DNA of 25,933 nucleotides, taken from assembly GCA_023438785.1 (NCBI GenBank), contig JAEXQJ010000227.1, positions 1-25,933 on the forward strand, given 5' to 3'. Within the stretch, counting starts at the first letter, position 1; the number at the start of each line of letters is the position of its first letter. Origin of the DNA: Pseudomonadota bacterium. Its GTDB lineage: Bacteria > Myxococcota_A > Polyangia > Fen-1088. This document shows, piece after piece, positions 1 through 6,853 of the stretch. The notes below the pieces were generated by a model, which saw only the letters and a program-made list of their open reading frames with translations, ran no database searches and had not been told where the DNA came from. Made by a program: the position numbers and the translations under genes.

Positions 1-3000
1 GTTGTTGGCGCACTTCAGATCATGGATGAGCTGGGCCAGATCCTCGATGGAGTAGATGTCGTGGTGAGGCGGCGGCGAGATGAGGCCTACGCCCGGGGTG
101 GAGTGACGGACCTTGGCGATCCACGGATAGACCTTGGCCCCGGGGAGCTGACCGCCCTCGCCGGGCTTGGCCCCCTGGGCCATCTTGATCTGAATCTCGT
201 CCGCGTTCACCAGGTAGGCCGAGGTGACGCCAAAGCGCCCCGAGGCCACCTGCTTGATCGCGCTGCGCATGGAATCGCCGTTGGACAGGGGTGTCCAACG
301 CGCCGGATCCTCCCCACCTTCGCCCGTGTTGCTGCGCCCGCCCAGGCGGTTCATGGCCACGGCCAAGGTCTCGTGCGCCTCCTTGCTGATGGAGCCGTAC
401 GACATGGCGCCGGTCTTGAAGCGCTTGACGATCGCCTCCACCGGCTCCACCTCGTCGAGGGAGATGGGCGGCCGCGGGTGACGCAAGTCCATGAGGCCGC
501 GCAGGGTGGCCAGGTGCTTGGATTGGTCGTTGATGAGCTGGGCGTACTGCTTGTAGAGGTCGTAATTGCCCGTGCGCACGGCCGCCTGCAGCTTCGAGAT
601 CGACTCGGGGTTGAACAGGTGGTGCTCACCCTCGCTGCGGAAGCGGTATTCGCCACCCGGCTCCAGTCCCGGTCGCACGGCCGCGCGCATGGGGTAGGCC
701 TTGCGGTGCACGCGCCGGACCTCTTCGGCGATGCCCGCCAGGTCCAACCCTCCGATGCGCGAAGCGGTGCCGGTGAAGTACCGCTCGACCAGCGTGGGAT
801 GCAGACCGATGGCCTCGAAGACCTGGGCGCCGTGGTAGCTCTGGATGGTCGAGATGCCCATCTTCGAGATGACCTTGACCATGCCCTTGTTGATGGCCTT
901 GGTGTAGTTGTAGCGGGCCTTGTCGGCGTCGAGCTTGATGACGCCTTCCTTGGTCAGGTTCTCGATGGTCTCGAAGGCGAGATACGGATTGACCGCGCTG
1001 GCGCCGTAGCCCACGAGCAGACAGAAGTCGTGGACCTCCCGCGGCTCGCCGCTCTCCACCACCAGGCAGGTGTGGGTGCGCGACCCCTCGCGCAGCAGGT
1101 GATGGTGCACCGCCGCGCAGGCCAACAGCGACGGCATGGGCCCCCTGTCCGCATCGAAATCGCGGTCGGACAGGATGAGGATCTGGCAGCCGTCCTTCAC
1201 GGCCGCCGTCGCCTTGGCGCACAGCTCGTCGAGGGCAGCCGTGAGCCCCGCCTCGCCATCCGCCGCGCGGTAAACGGTGGACAGAGTGCGCGAGTGGAAG
1301 CCACGCCAGCCCTTGAGAGCGCGTAGCTGTTCCAACTCGCCGTTGGTCAGCACCACGGACTTCAAATCGATCTGATGTGCGGATTCGGGCTGCGGGTCGA
1401 AGAGGTTGCGTTCCGGACCGATGGTGGTCCCCGCCGACATGATCAACTCCTCGCGGATGGCATCCACGGGCGGGTTGGTCACCTGGGCGAAGAGCTGCTT
1501 GAAGTAGTCGAACAGGGCCTGCGGCCGATTGGAGAGGATGGCCAGCGGGGTGTCGGTTCCCATGGAGCCGATGGGCTCGCCGCCCGTCTCGGCCATGGGT
1601 TGCAGGAGGCGAAGATCCTCGTGTGTGTAGGCGAAGACGTTCTGGCGCAGCTCCAACGTGGCGTGATCGGGTTGGGCCACGTGGGTTGGGGCCGGCAGAT
1701 CGCGCATAAGCACACGCTGGGCCTCGACCCACTGGCCGTAGGGACGCTCGGAGGCCACGAGTGCCTTGATTTCGTCGTCGGAGACGATGCGCTTCTGGCT
1801 CGTGTCGACGAGGAACATGCGGCCGGGCTGGATGCGCCCCTTGTGGCTGACCCGCTCGGGCGCGATGTCGAGCACGCCCGTCTCCGAGGCCATGACCACC
1901 ATGCCGTCGGTCGTCACCGTGTAGCGCAGAGGCCGCAAGCCGTTGCGGTCGAGCACGGCGCCGATGCGGGCACCGTCGGTGAAGCAGATGGCCGCCGGGC
2001 CATCCCAGGGCTCCATCAGACAGGAATGGTACTCGTAGAAGGCTCGCTTCTCCTGGCTCATGGTCTTGTGGTTGTGCCAGGGCTCCGGGATCATCATCAT
2101 CATGGCGTGCGGCAGACTGCGGCCGCCCATGACCAGGGCCTCAAGGACGTTGTCGAACATGCCCGAGTCGCTGCCCGACTGATCGACCACCGGGCGCAGC
2201 TTGTCGATGTCCGGGCCGAAGAGCGGCGATTCCAGATCGTGCTCGCGGGCCGACATCCAGTTCACGTTGCCGCGCAGGGTGTTGATCTCGCCGTTGTGGG
2301 CGATCATCCGATAGGGATGCGCGCGCGACCAGGAGGGGAAGGTGTTGGTGGAGAAGCGCGAGTGCACGAGGGCCAGCGCCGACTCCAGCGTGAGCTCGGA
2401 GAGATCGGGGAAGAAGCGATCTAGCTGGTCCGCGTTGAGCATGCCCTTCCACACCATCACCCGCGACGACAGGCTGGCGATGTAGAACATCCCGCGGTCG
2501 ACCAGACCACTGGCGCGCACCGCCTTCTCGGCCGTGCGCCGCACGAGCATCAGGCGACGCTCGAAGGCCTCGTCATCGAGCCCATCAGGCCGTGCGAGAA
2601 AGACCATGGCCATCTCGGGCCGCGAGTCCAGGGCCGTCTTGCCCAGGCCGGACGGATTGACGGGAACCTCGCGCCACCCCACGACCTTGAAACCCAACTC
2701 CTGGACGGCCTGGCCGAGCAAGCGCCGGCACTCGGCAGCCTGCACGGAATCGGTGGGAAGGAACACCATGCCCGCGCCGTACTGGCCGGGGCCGGGCAAC
2801 TCGATGCCGATGTTGGCGGTGACGCTGCGGAGGAAGGTGTCAGGCAGCTGGATGAGGAGTCCCGCGCCGTCCCCCGTGTTCTCCTCGGATCCGGATGCCC
2901 CCCGGTGCCCCAGATTCTCGAGAACTTGGATCGCGTTGCGAACGATCCCGTGCGACTTGCGTCCGGAGACGTCCACCACGAACCCGACGCCACACGCGTC

Positions 3001-3081
3001 GTGCTCGAACTGCGGATCGTAAAGTCCCTGCCTCTGCGGCTGCTGGCCGCGGGGGCGCTGCACTGCTGCCTTGCTGCTCAT
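1..3081 (-). CDS. gltB: Glutamate synthase large (alpha) subunit, 3' end cut off by window edge
   Basis: Makes glutamate from glutamine and 2-oxoglutarate together with the GltD subunit, which is not in the window. The minus-strand frame is open from the ATG at 3081 to the left edge, 1027 codons of a family that is usually about 1500 residues. The N-terminal glutamine amidotransferase domain follows a short propeptide; its nucleophile is Cys30 in CGVGFV, which becomes the mature N-terminus in this family. The central domain covers roughly residues 470-760. The FMN-binding synthase domain begins near residue 815 and includes GAMSYGSIS near residue 900 and the NTGEGGED motif. The iron-sulfur cysteines would lie beyond the edge. 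A GGAG ribosome site (3090-3093) sits 8 nt before the start, which fixes it. It is transcribed divergently from the regulator at 3315. Confidence 0.97.
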   Translation of the reverse strand, partial: MSSKAAVQRPRGQQPQRQGLYDPQFEHDACGVGFVVDVSGRKSHGIVRNAIQVLENLGHRGASGSEENTGDGAGLLIQLPDTFLRSVTANIGIELPGPGQYGAGMVFLPTDSVQAAECRRLLGQAVQELGFKVVGWREVPVNPSGLGKTALDSRPEMAMVFLARPDGLDDEAFERRLMLVRRTAEKAVRASGLVDRGMFYIASLSSRVMVWKGMLNADQLDRFFPDLSELTLESALALVHSRFSTNTFPSWSRAHPYRMIAHNGEINTLRGNVNWMSAREHDLESPLFGPDIDKLRPVVDQSGSDSGMFDNVLEALVMGGRSLPHAMMMMIPEPWHNHKTMSQEKRAFYEYHSCLMEPWDGPAAICFTDGARIGAVLDRNGLRPLRYTVTTDGMVVMASETGVLDIAPERVSHKGRIQPGRMFLVDTSQKRIVSDDEIKALVASERPYGQWVEAQRVLMRDLPAPTHVAQPDHATLELRQNVFAYTHEDLRLLQPMAETGGEPIGSMGTDTPLAILSNRPQALFDYFKQLFAQVTNPPVDAIREELIMSAGTTIGPERNLFDPQPESAHQIDLKSVVLTNGELEQLRALKGWRGFHSRTLSTVYRAADGEAGLTAALDELCAKATAAVKDGCQILILSDRDFDADRGPMPSLLACAAVHHHLLREGSRTHTCLVVESGEPREVHDFCLLVGYGASAVNPYLAFETIENLTKEGVIKLDADKARYNYTKAINKGMVKVISKMGISTIQSYHGAQVFEAIGLHPTLVERYFTGTASRIGGLDLAGIAEEVRRVHRKAYPMRAAVRPGLEPGGEYRFRSEGEHHLFNPESISKLQAAVRTGNYDLYKQYAQLINDQSKHLATLRGLMDLRHPRPPISLDEVEPVEAIVKRFKTGAMSYGSISKEAHETLAVAMNRLGGRSNTGEGGEDPARWTPLSNGDSMRSAIKQVASGRFGVTSAYLVNADEIQIKMAQGAKPGEGGQLPGAKVYPWIAKVRHSTPGVGLISPPPHHDIYSIEDLAQLIHDLKCANN

Positions 3082-3090
3082 GGTCTGTGC

Positions 3091-3245
3091 TCCGGCGAAT
3101 TCGTTGGAGAGGGGGATGCGGATAACCTAATCGTTTGGACGCGCCCTAGCTGCACACCAACGTGTCGCTGTGGCAGATTTTGCCTGACGGAAACCCGTCC
3201 GAAACAAACAGGCAACATGCGCCCCACCACGCACAATTCGCCGGA
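3091..3245. promoter_or_regulatory. Split 11-bp perfect inverted repeat in the gltB/regulator intergenic region
   Basis: The arm at 3091-3101 (TCCGGCGAATT) is exactly complementary to the arm at 3235-3245 (AATTCGCCGGA). The left arm overlaps the complement of the gltB ribosome binding site at 3090-3093. If gltB is transcribed from upstream of 3245, its leader could fold so that this pairing hides the GGAG. Alternatively the two arms are operator half-sites about 144 bp apart, suited to DNA looping. The repeat is seen directly; the function is inferred. The 233-bp divergent region otherwise contains no gene I can support. Confidence 0.4.
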
Positions 3246-3308
3246 AACACAGGGCTGAGTTTTACGGCGCGAAGTGACTCTCTTTTTCGCACCTGCTACT
3301 GTGTGTTT

Positions 3309-3330
3309 CGACAAATGCGCGCAATTGTCG
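3309..3330. promoter_or_regulatory. 22-bp near-perfect palindrome spanning the regulator start codon (candidate operator)
   Basis: The outer half-sites are CGACAA at 3309-3314 and TTGTCG at 3325-3330. The centre is TGCGCGCA. Ten of the eleven base pairs are symmetric; the only mismatched pair is 3315/3324. The ATG of the regulator gene (3315-3317) lies inside it. This could be an autoregulatory binding site or an mRNA hairpin over the start codon. The symmetry is directly visible; the role is inferred. Confidence 0.4.
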
Positions 3331-4007
3331 TCATGTCCAGACCGCAAGCCGGCGCCAGTGAGCCAGACTCGCCCGCGGCCGCCCTGCGTGACCTCGGCTG
3401 TGAGGTGGTCTGCGTCGGTTACGATCTGGACGATCTCCCGGATGATATCGAGCACGTCCGCCCCGCCGTGGTCGTCGTCGATGCGGGCCCCCACCTCGAA
3501 GTTGGCCGCGCCGTGGTCAAACGGGCCAAGCAGATGGCCACGCTGGCCGAGGTGCCGATCCTCTTGTGTATCGAGGTTTCGCGTCTGCCCGGCCTGGACC
3601 CCGAGCTGGGCATGGACGATTTCATTCTCTCGCCCATCGTCGGTCCGGAGCTCTACGCACGCGTGCGCCAGCTGGATTGGCGGCTCTCGTCGTTCTCGGC
3701 CTCGGGCCGCATCAAGCTGGGCGATTTGGTCATCGACACGGTCGCCGTGGAGGCCAGCTACCGCAGCCGCGTGCTCAAGCTGCCGCGCCAGGAGTTCCAG
3801 CTCTTGAAGTTCTTGGCCGTGGGGGCGGGCCGCGTCTTCACGCGCGAGCAGTTGTTGTCTCGCGTGTGGGGCTACCGGTACACGGGCAACACGCGCACCG
3901 TCGACATCCACGTGAGGCGCCTGCGGGCCAAGCTGGGCCCCGGGGCGGACATGATCGAGACCGTGCGCCATGTGGGCTACAAAATGCGTGCCCCTGGGGT
4001 ATCGTGA
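3315..4007 (+). CDS. OmpR/PhoB-type response regulator with a degenerate receiver domain
   Basis: A 230-residue transcription regulator. Residues 1-120 have receiver-like alternation: strand MRAIVV, the VVVVD56 strand and GMDDFILSP. Residues 130-227 form a typical OmpR winged helix with LPRQEFQLLKFL, FTREQLLSRVWG, the RTVDIHVRRLRAKL recognition region and HVGYKM. The acidic pair expected after strand 1 is replaced by MSRPQ, the switch Thr by Cys85 and the invariant Lys by Ser106, so normal phosphotransfer is doubtful although Asp56 remains. The ATG at 3315 is chosen because it starts strand 1; an upstream in-frame ATG at 3162 would add residues that do not look coding. No histidine kinase is nearby. 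Its stop overlaps the pheA start, implying co-translation. A role in controlling pheA or gltB is inference. Confidence 0.88.
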   Translation: MRAIVVMSRPQAGASEPDSPAAALRDLGCEVVCVGYDLDDLPDDIEHVRPAVVVVDAGPHLEVGRAVVKRAKQMATLAEVPILLCIEVSRLPGLDPELGMDDFILSPIVGPELYARVRQLDWRLSSFSASGRIKLGDLVIDTVAVEASYRSRVLKLPRQEFQLLKFLAVGAGRVFTREQLLSRVWGYRYTGNTRTVDIHVRRLRAKLGPGADMIETVRHVGYKMRAPGVS

Positions 4008-4885
4008 CTGGCGTGGTTACACGTCGGTCAAAGAAGATTCGGGTCGCTTTTCAGGGTGAACGCGGCGCCTTCTCCGAGGAGGCCGCCTACCGCATTCTGG
4101 GCAAGCGCATAGATCCCCTGCCCTGCCGCGAGTTCAACGACATGTTCGACATCGTGGTGCGCGGCGAGGCGGACTGCGCCATGGTGCCCATCGAGAACAC
4201 CTTGGCGGGATCGGTCATCAAGAACTACGACCTGCTCGTCGACTACGACCTCACCATCGTGGGCGAGGTGGTGCTGCGCGTGGAGCACCAGTTGATCGCG
4301 CCGCGCGGGCTCAAGTTGGCCCAGATCAAGCGCGTACTCTCGCACCCGGTGGCGTTAGCCCAGTGCGAGGACTTCCTGCGCAAGTTGCGCCAGGACGTGC
4401 CCAACCTGGAAGTCGTGCCGGCCTACGACACCGCCGGGGCGGCCAAGACCGTGATGCACGACCGCCGCGGTGACGAGGCCGCCATCGCGAGCCGGAGTGC
4501 GGCGGCCATCTACAAGGGACAGGTGCTGGCCGAAAACATCGAATCGAGCCCGCACAACTTCACACGCTTCTTCGTCATGGCGCGCCCGGATCGCGGCAAG
4601 AGCATTCCCGTGCGCCACACCGGTACGCGCAAGACGAGCATCGTCTTCCGCATCGCCAGTCACCCGGGCTCGCTGTACGAGGCGTTGGCCGCCTTCGCCG
4701 AGCAGAAGGTGGACATGACCAAGATCGAGTCGCGCCCCATCGTGGGCCGCCCCTGGGAGTATTCGTTCTACATCGACTTCATCGGCGACCGCGCCGACCC
4801 CCGCGTGCGCCGTGCCCTGGCCGCACTGGCCGGTTGCGTGGAGAGCCTGCGCCTCTTCGGGTCGTATCCCAAAGCGGAGGCGTAG
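4004..4885 (+). CDS. pheA: Stand-alone prephenate dehydratase with ACT domain
   Basis: Converts prephenate to phenylpyruvate, the committed step to phenylalanine. At 293 residues it matches monofunctional PheA. The dehydratase domain (about 12-195) carries GERGAFSEEAA, PIENT with Asn65, SHPVALAQC and the catalytic Thr187-Arg188-Phe189 in NFTRFF, all intact. The ACT domain (about 210-290) has GSLYEAL and the phenylalanine-binding ESRP at 242-245, so feedback inhibition by phenylalanine is expected from the family. The start is the GTG at 4004, which overlaps the preceding stop as GTGA and follows GGGG by 4 nt; a second GTG at 4013 lacks a ribosome site. Overlap with the regulator suggests translational coupling. 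This intact enzyme contrasts with the altered dehydratase domain in the fusion at 9781-11832. Confidence 0.95.
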   Translation: MTGVVTRRSKKIRVAFQGERGAFSEEAAYRILGKRIDPLPCREFNDMFDIVVRGEADCAMVPIENTLAGSVIKNYDLLVDYDLTIVGEVVLRVEHQLIAPRGLKLAQIKRVLSHPVALAQCEDFLRKLRQDVPNLEVVPAYDTAGAAKTVMHDRRGDEAAIASRSAAAIYKGQVLAENIESSPHNFTRFFVMARPDRGKSIPVRHTGTRKTSIVFRIASHPGSLYEALAAFAEQKVDMTKIESRPIVGRPWEYSFYIDFIGDRADPRVRRALAALAGCVESLRLFGSYPKAEA

Positions 4886-4988
4886 AGAGGCAACGGTGGG
4901 GGCAGGAAGGGCGGTTGCGGGCACGGAGGCGAGCGGAGAGGGCACCGGAGACGGGTGGCGCGGACATCCAGGTTGCGGCCCCGGCGAT

Positions 4989-5039
4989 CACCTCTGCGCG
5001 GTACGGTCGCGCGGCATCACCCCTGCCACCTCTGCGCGG
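4989..5039. repeat. 13-bp direct repeat upstream of fabI
   Basis: CACCTCTGCGCGG occurs exactly at 4989-5001 and 5027-5039, a 38-bp period, 48-98 bp before the fabI start. The rest of the 201-bp pheA-fabI gap is G-rich and shows no gene. The copies could be paired binding sites for a fabI regulator or leftover duplication. Confidence 0.3.
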
Positions 5040-5086
5040 CCCGGACGGAGGTTGACCGGGCGGCGCCGCGTGGGAATCATGCAGAC

Positions 5087-5980
5087 ATGCTTCAAATAGA
5101 TCTCACCGGGAAGCGTGCGCTCGTGGCTGGGGTGGCGGATGATGGGGGCTTTGGATTCGCCATCGCCAAGGCCCTGGCCGAGGCGGGGGCGACGGTATGC
5201 CTGGGCACGTGGCCACCGGCGCTGGGCATCTTCCGGACCATGCTCGAGCGCGGGAAGTTCGACCAAGCGCTGCAGCTCTCCGACGGGCGCAAACTGGAAT
5301 TCGAACGCATCTACCCGCTCGATGCAGACTACGACCGCGCCGACGACGTCCCCGCGGAGGTGCGTGAGAACAAGCGCTACCGCGACCTGGGGGACGTGAG
5401 CATGTGCGGCCTGGCCGACCGCCTGCGCGCGGATTTCGGCGACGGGTGCCTGGACATCGTCGTGCACAGCCTGGCCAACGGCCCCGAGGTCAAAAAGCCG
5501 CTCCTGGAAACGAGCCGCAAGGGCTACGGCGCCGCCGTGGCCACCAGCGCCTATTCGTTCACGTCGATGGTGCAGCACCTGGCGCCGCTGACCCGGCCCG
5601 GCGCTTCGTTTCTGGCGCTCAGCTTTCTGGCCAGTGAACGCATCATCCCCGGCTACGGGGGTGGCATGTCGTCGGCCAAGGCGGCCCTGGAGAGCGACAC
5701 GCGCGTCTTGGCCTACGAGGCAGGCCGCAAGTGGGGGGTGCGCGTGAATGCCCTCTCGGCGGGTCCTTGGGCCTCGCGCGCCGCGAGCGCCATCGGCCTC
5801 ATCGGGCAAATGATCGAATACTGTCGCGCCAATTCGCCCCTGCCCGAATCGATCAACGCCGCTGAGGTGGCCGCCACCGCCGCGTTCCTGTGTAGCCCCC
5901 TCGCCTCGGGCATCACCGCCAGCACCGTCTTCGTCGACAAGGGGTTTCACGCCATGGGCATGGCGGTGGTTAGGCCGTAG
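5087..5980 (+). CDS. fabI: Enoyl-[acyl-carrier-protein] reductase (NADH), long plant/Chlamydia-type FabI
   Basis: Reduces trans-2-enoyl-ACP in the last step of each fatty-acid elongation cycle. At 297 residues it is longer than the roughly 260 of enterobacterial FabI. It carries the insert typical of plant plastid and chlamydial enzymes: TWPPALGIFRTMLERGKFD (41-59) and the IYPLDADYD and ENKRYRDL region. The nucleotide-binding N-terminus is GVADDGGFGFAIAKALAEAGA. Catalytic Tyr190 and Lys198 occur as YGGGMSSAK, the Tyr-x7-Lys spacing of that subgroup. VHSLANGPE and SAGPWASRAA are also present. The start is the ATG at 5087, directly before the first strand; upstream in-frame codons encode an Arg/Pro-rich stretch that looks non-coding. 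It lies 201 bp after pheA on the same strand, so it may have its own promoter. Its end converges on the gene at 5998. Confidence 0.95.
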   Translation: MLQIDLTGKRALVAGVADDGGFGFAIAKALAEAGATVCLGTWPPALGIFRTMLERGKFDQALQLSDGRKLEFERIYPLDADYDRADDVPAEVRENKRYRDLGDVSMCGLADRLRADFGDGCLDIVVHSLANGPEVKKPLLETSRKGYGAAVATSAYSFTSMVQHLAPLTRPGASFLALSFLASERIIPGYGGGMSSAKAALESDTRVLAYEAGRKWGVRVNALSAGPWASRAASAIGLIGQMIEYCRANSPLPESINAAEVAATAAFLCSPLASGITASTVFVDKGFHAMGMAVVRP

Positions 5981-5989
5981 CTCACGGCC
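5973..5989. terminator. Short GC hairpin at the fabI stop, possible weak terminator
   Basis: GGCCGT (5973-5978) pairs with ACGGCC (5984-5989) around a 5-nt loop that contains the fabI stop codon. It lies between convergent genes but has no T-run on either side, so it would be at best a weak or factor-dependent terminator. Confidence 0.25.
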
Positions 5990-5997
5990 ACGCGCAC

Positions 5998-6648
5998 TCA
6001 ACCGCGGCGCTGAGATGTGCTGCCGCCGCCCTGCTGGCCGTGATCCTGCTGCCGTGTTTGCTCGCTGGCCCGCCGGTAGGCGGCCCAGCGCGGGTCTTCG
6101 AGCTTGTCGGTCCTGTCCGCCGAGTTGGCCGCGGCGCCGCGCTGGCCGCTGGCCTGCTTGACGGCCCGGGCCTCCAGGGGCTGGACCGCCTCGAAGGCGC
6201 GCAAGGCCGAGGCGGCCGCGTGCACGGGCGAAGACGAGGGAGTCGAGGCCGCGGCCGGGGTCACCGGCGCGGTCGCGACCTTGCCGCTGGACGCGGCGGC
6301 GAGCGCATCGATCTTCACCCCGGCCCGACCACTGCCACCACCTGCAGCCACCAACGTGCCGGCTGACGCCGTGCTGGCGTGAACGTCGGCCGTAGCGCGC
6401 TCGGCGGCCTGGGCGTTGTCGGCGACGCGGGCGGCAGCGGCGTTGGCCACACCCTCGGCACGCTGGTGAGGTGGCGCGTACGTCGCTGCCGTTTCTTTGG
6501 GGCGCCCCATCTCCACCACGACGGGTGGCGAGACCACGTGCTCACGCTGGGCGCGCTGAACAGCCGCGTCTTCCAACCCGCGCAGTCTGTCGGTTCCGTT
6601 CTCCAGGCCCGAAATGGACTGCGATGGATGCACACCGCTGATGGCCAT
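5998..6648 (-). CDS. Ala-rich low-complexity protein of unknown function
   Basis: A 216-residue frame with no domain I recognise. It has no signal peptide and no membrane segment. The composition is strongly Ala/Ser/Gln/Arg-rich, including ANAAAARVADNAQAAERAT and a C-terminus rich in Gln, Gly and Ser. This suggests a disordered or partly helical protein. The start is the ATG at 6648; there is no convincing ribosome site, only a loose GAG about 14 nt upstream. The upstream stretch 6649-6700 is clearly more AT-rich than its surroundings, as expected of a promoter. Frames on the opposite strand across the same DNA are shorter and look less protein-like, but GC-rich DNA gives long chance frames, so the reality of this gene is only moderately supported. 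Confidence 0.5.
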   Translation of the reverse strand: MAISGVHPSQSISGLENGTDRLRGLEDAAVQRAQREHVVSPPVVVEMGRPKETAATYAPPHQRAEGVANAAAARVADNAQAAERATADVHASTASAGTLVAAGGGSGRAGVKIDALAAASSGKVATAPVTPAAASTPSSSPVHAAASALRAFEAVQPLEARAVKQASGQRGAAANSADRTDKLEDPRWAAYRRASEQTRQQDHGQQGGGSTSQRRG

Positions 6649-6770
6649 GTAATCTAGCTTACTCTACATAGCGAGAAAAACCATAGGCCAACTCGCGACA
6701 CAGCAGGCCTCCGGCATCCACCTTCGACACACCGTTCTATGGACGGCCCCCTCGACGAGCTCAAAAGAAA

Positions 6771-6812
6771 GAGGCGCCGTACCCGCCCGCTGATGCGGAG
6801 GGACGGCGCCTC
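6771..6812 (-). terminator. Rho-independent terminator for the subtilase-like gene
   Basis: GAGGCGCCGT (6771-6780) and ACGGCGCCTC (6803-6812) form a perfect 10-bp stem. The 22-nt loop can itself form a CCGC/GCGG hairpin (6787-6798). Read on the minus strand, the stem is followed by TTTCTTTT (6763-6770). It lies 42 bp past the stop of the gene at 6854-8440, in the correct orientation. Confidence 0.85.
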
Positions 6813-6853
6813 ATGACCGGCGAGAACGCTCGCCGACCAGCGTTACCTGCGGC

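Noticed and set aside
2090..2105. CAT microsatellite in gltB (run of Met codons)
   Set aside because: Only four copies in a conserved Met-rich part of GltB just before IPEPW; not evidence of a repeat locus.
22..2424. Long plus-strand open frames across the gltB region
   Set aside because: They are antisense shadows of gltB; the minus-strand frame gives a continuous, recognisable glutamate synthase.
3170..3184. Sigma-54-like promoter upstream of the regulator (TGGCA...TTGC)
   Set aside because: The GG and GC elements are separated by 8 bp instead of the required 10, so it does not fit the sigma-54 spacing.
3162..3314. N-terminal extension of the regulator from the ATG at 3162
   Set aside because: The 51 added residues show no domain, lie in relatively AT-rich intergenic DNA, and the receiver strand 1 begins at the ATG at 3315.
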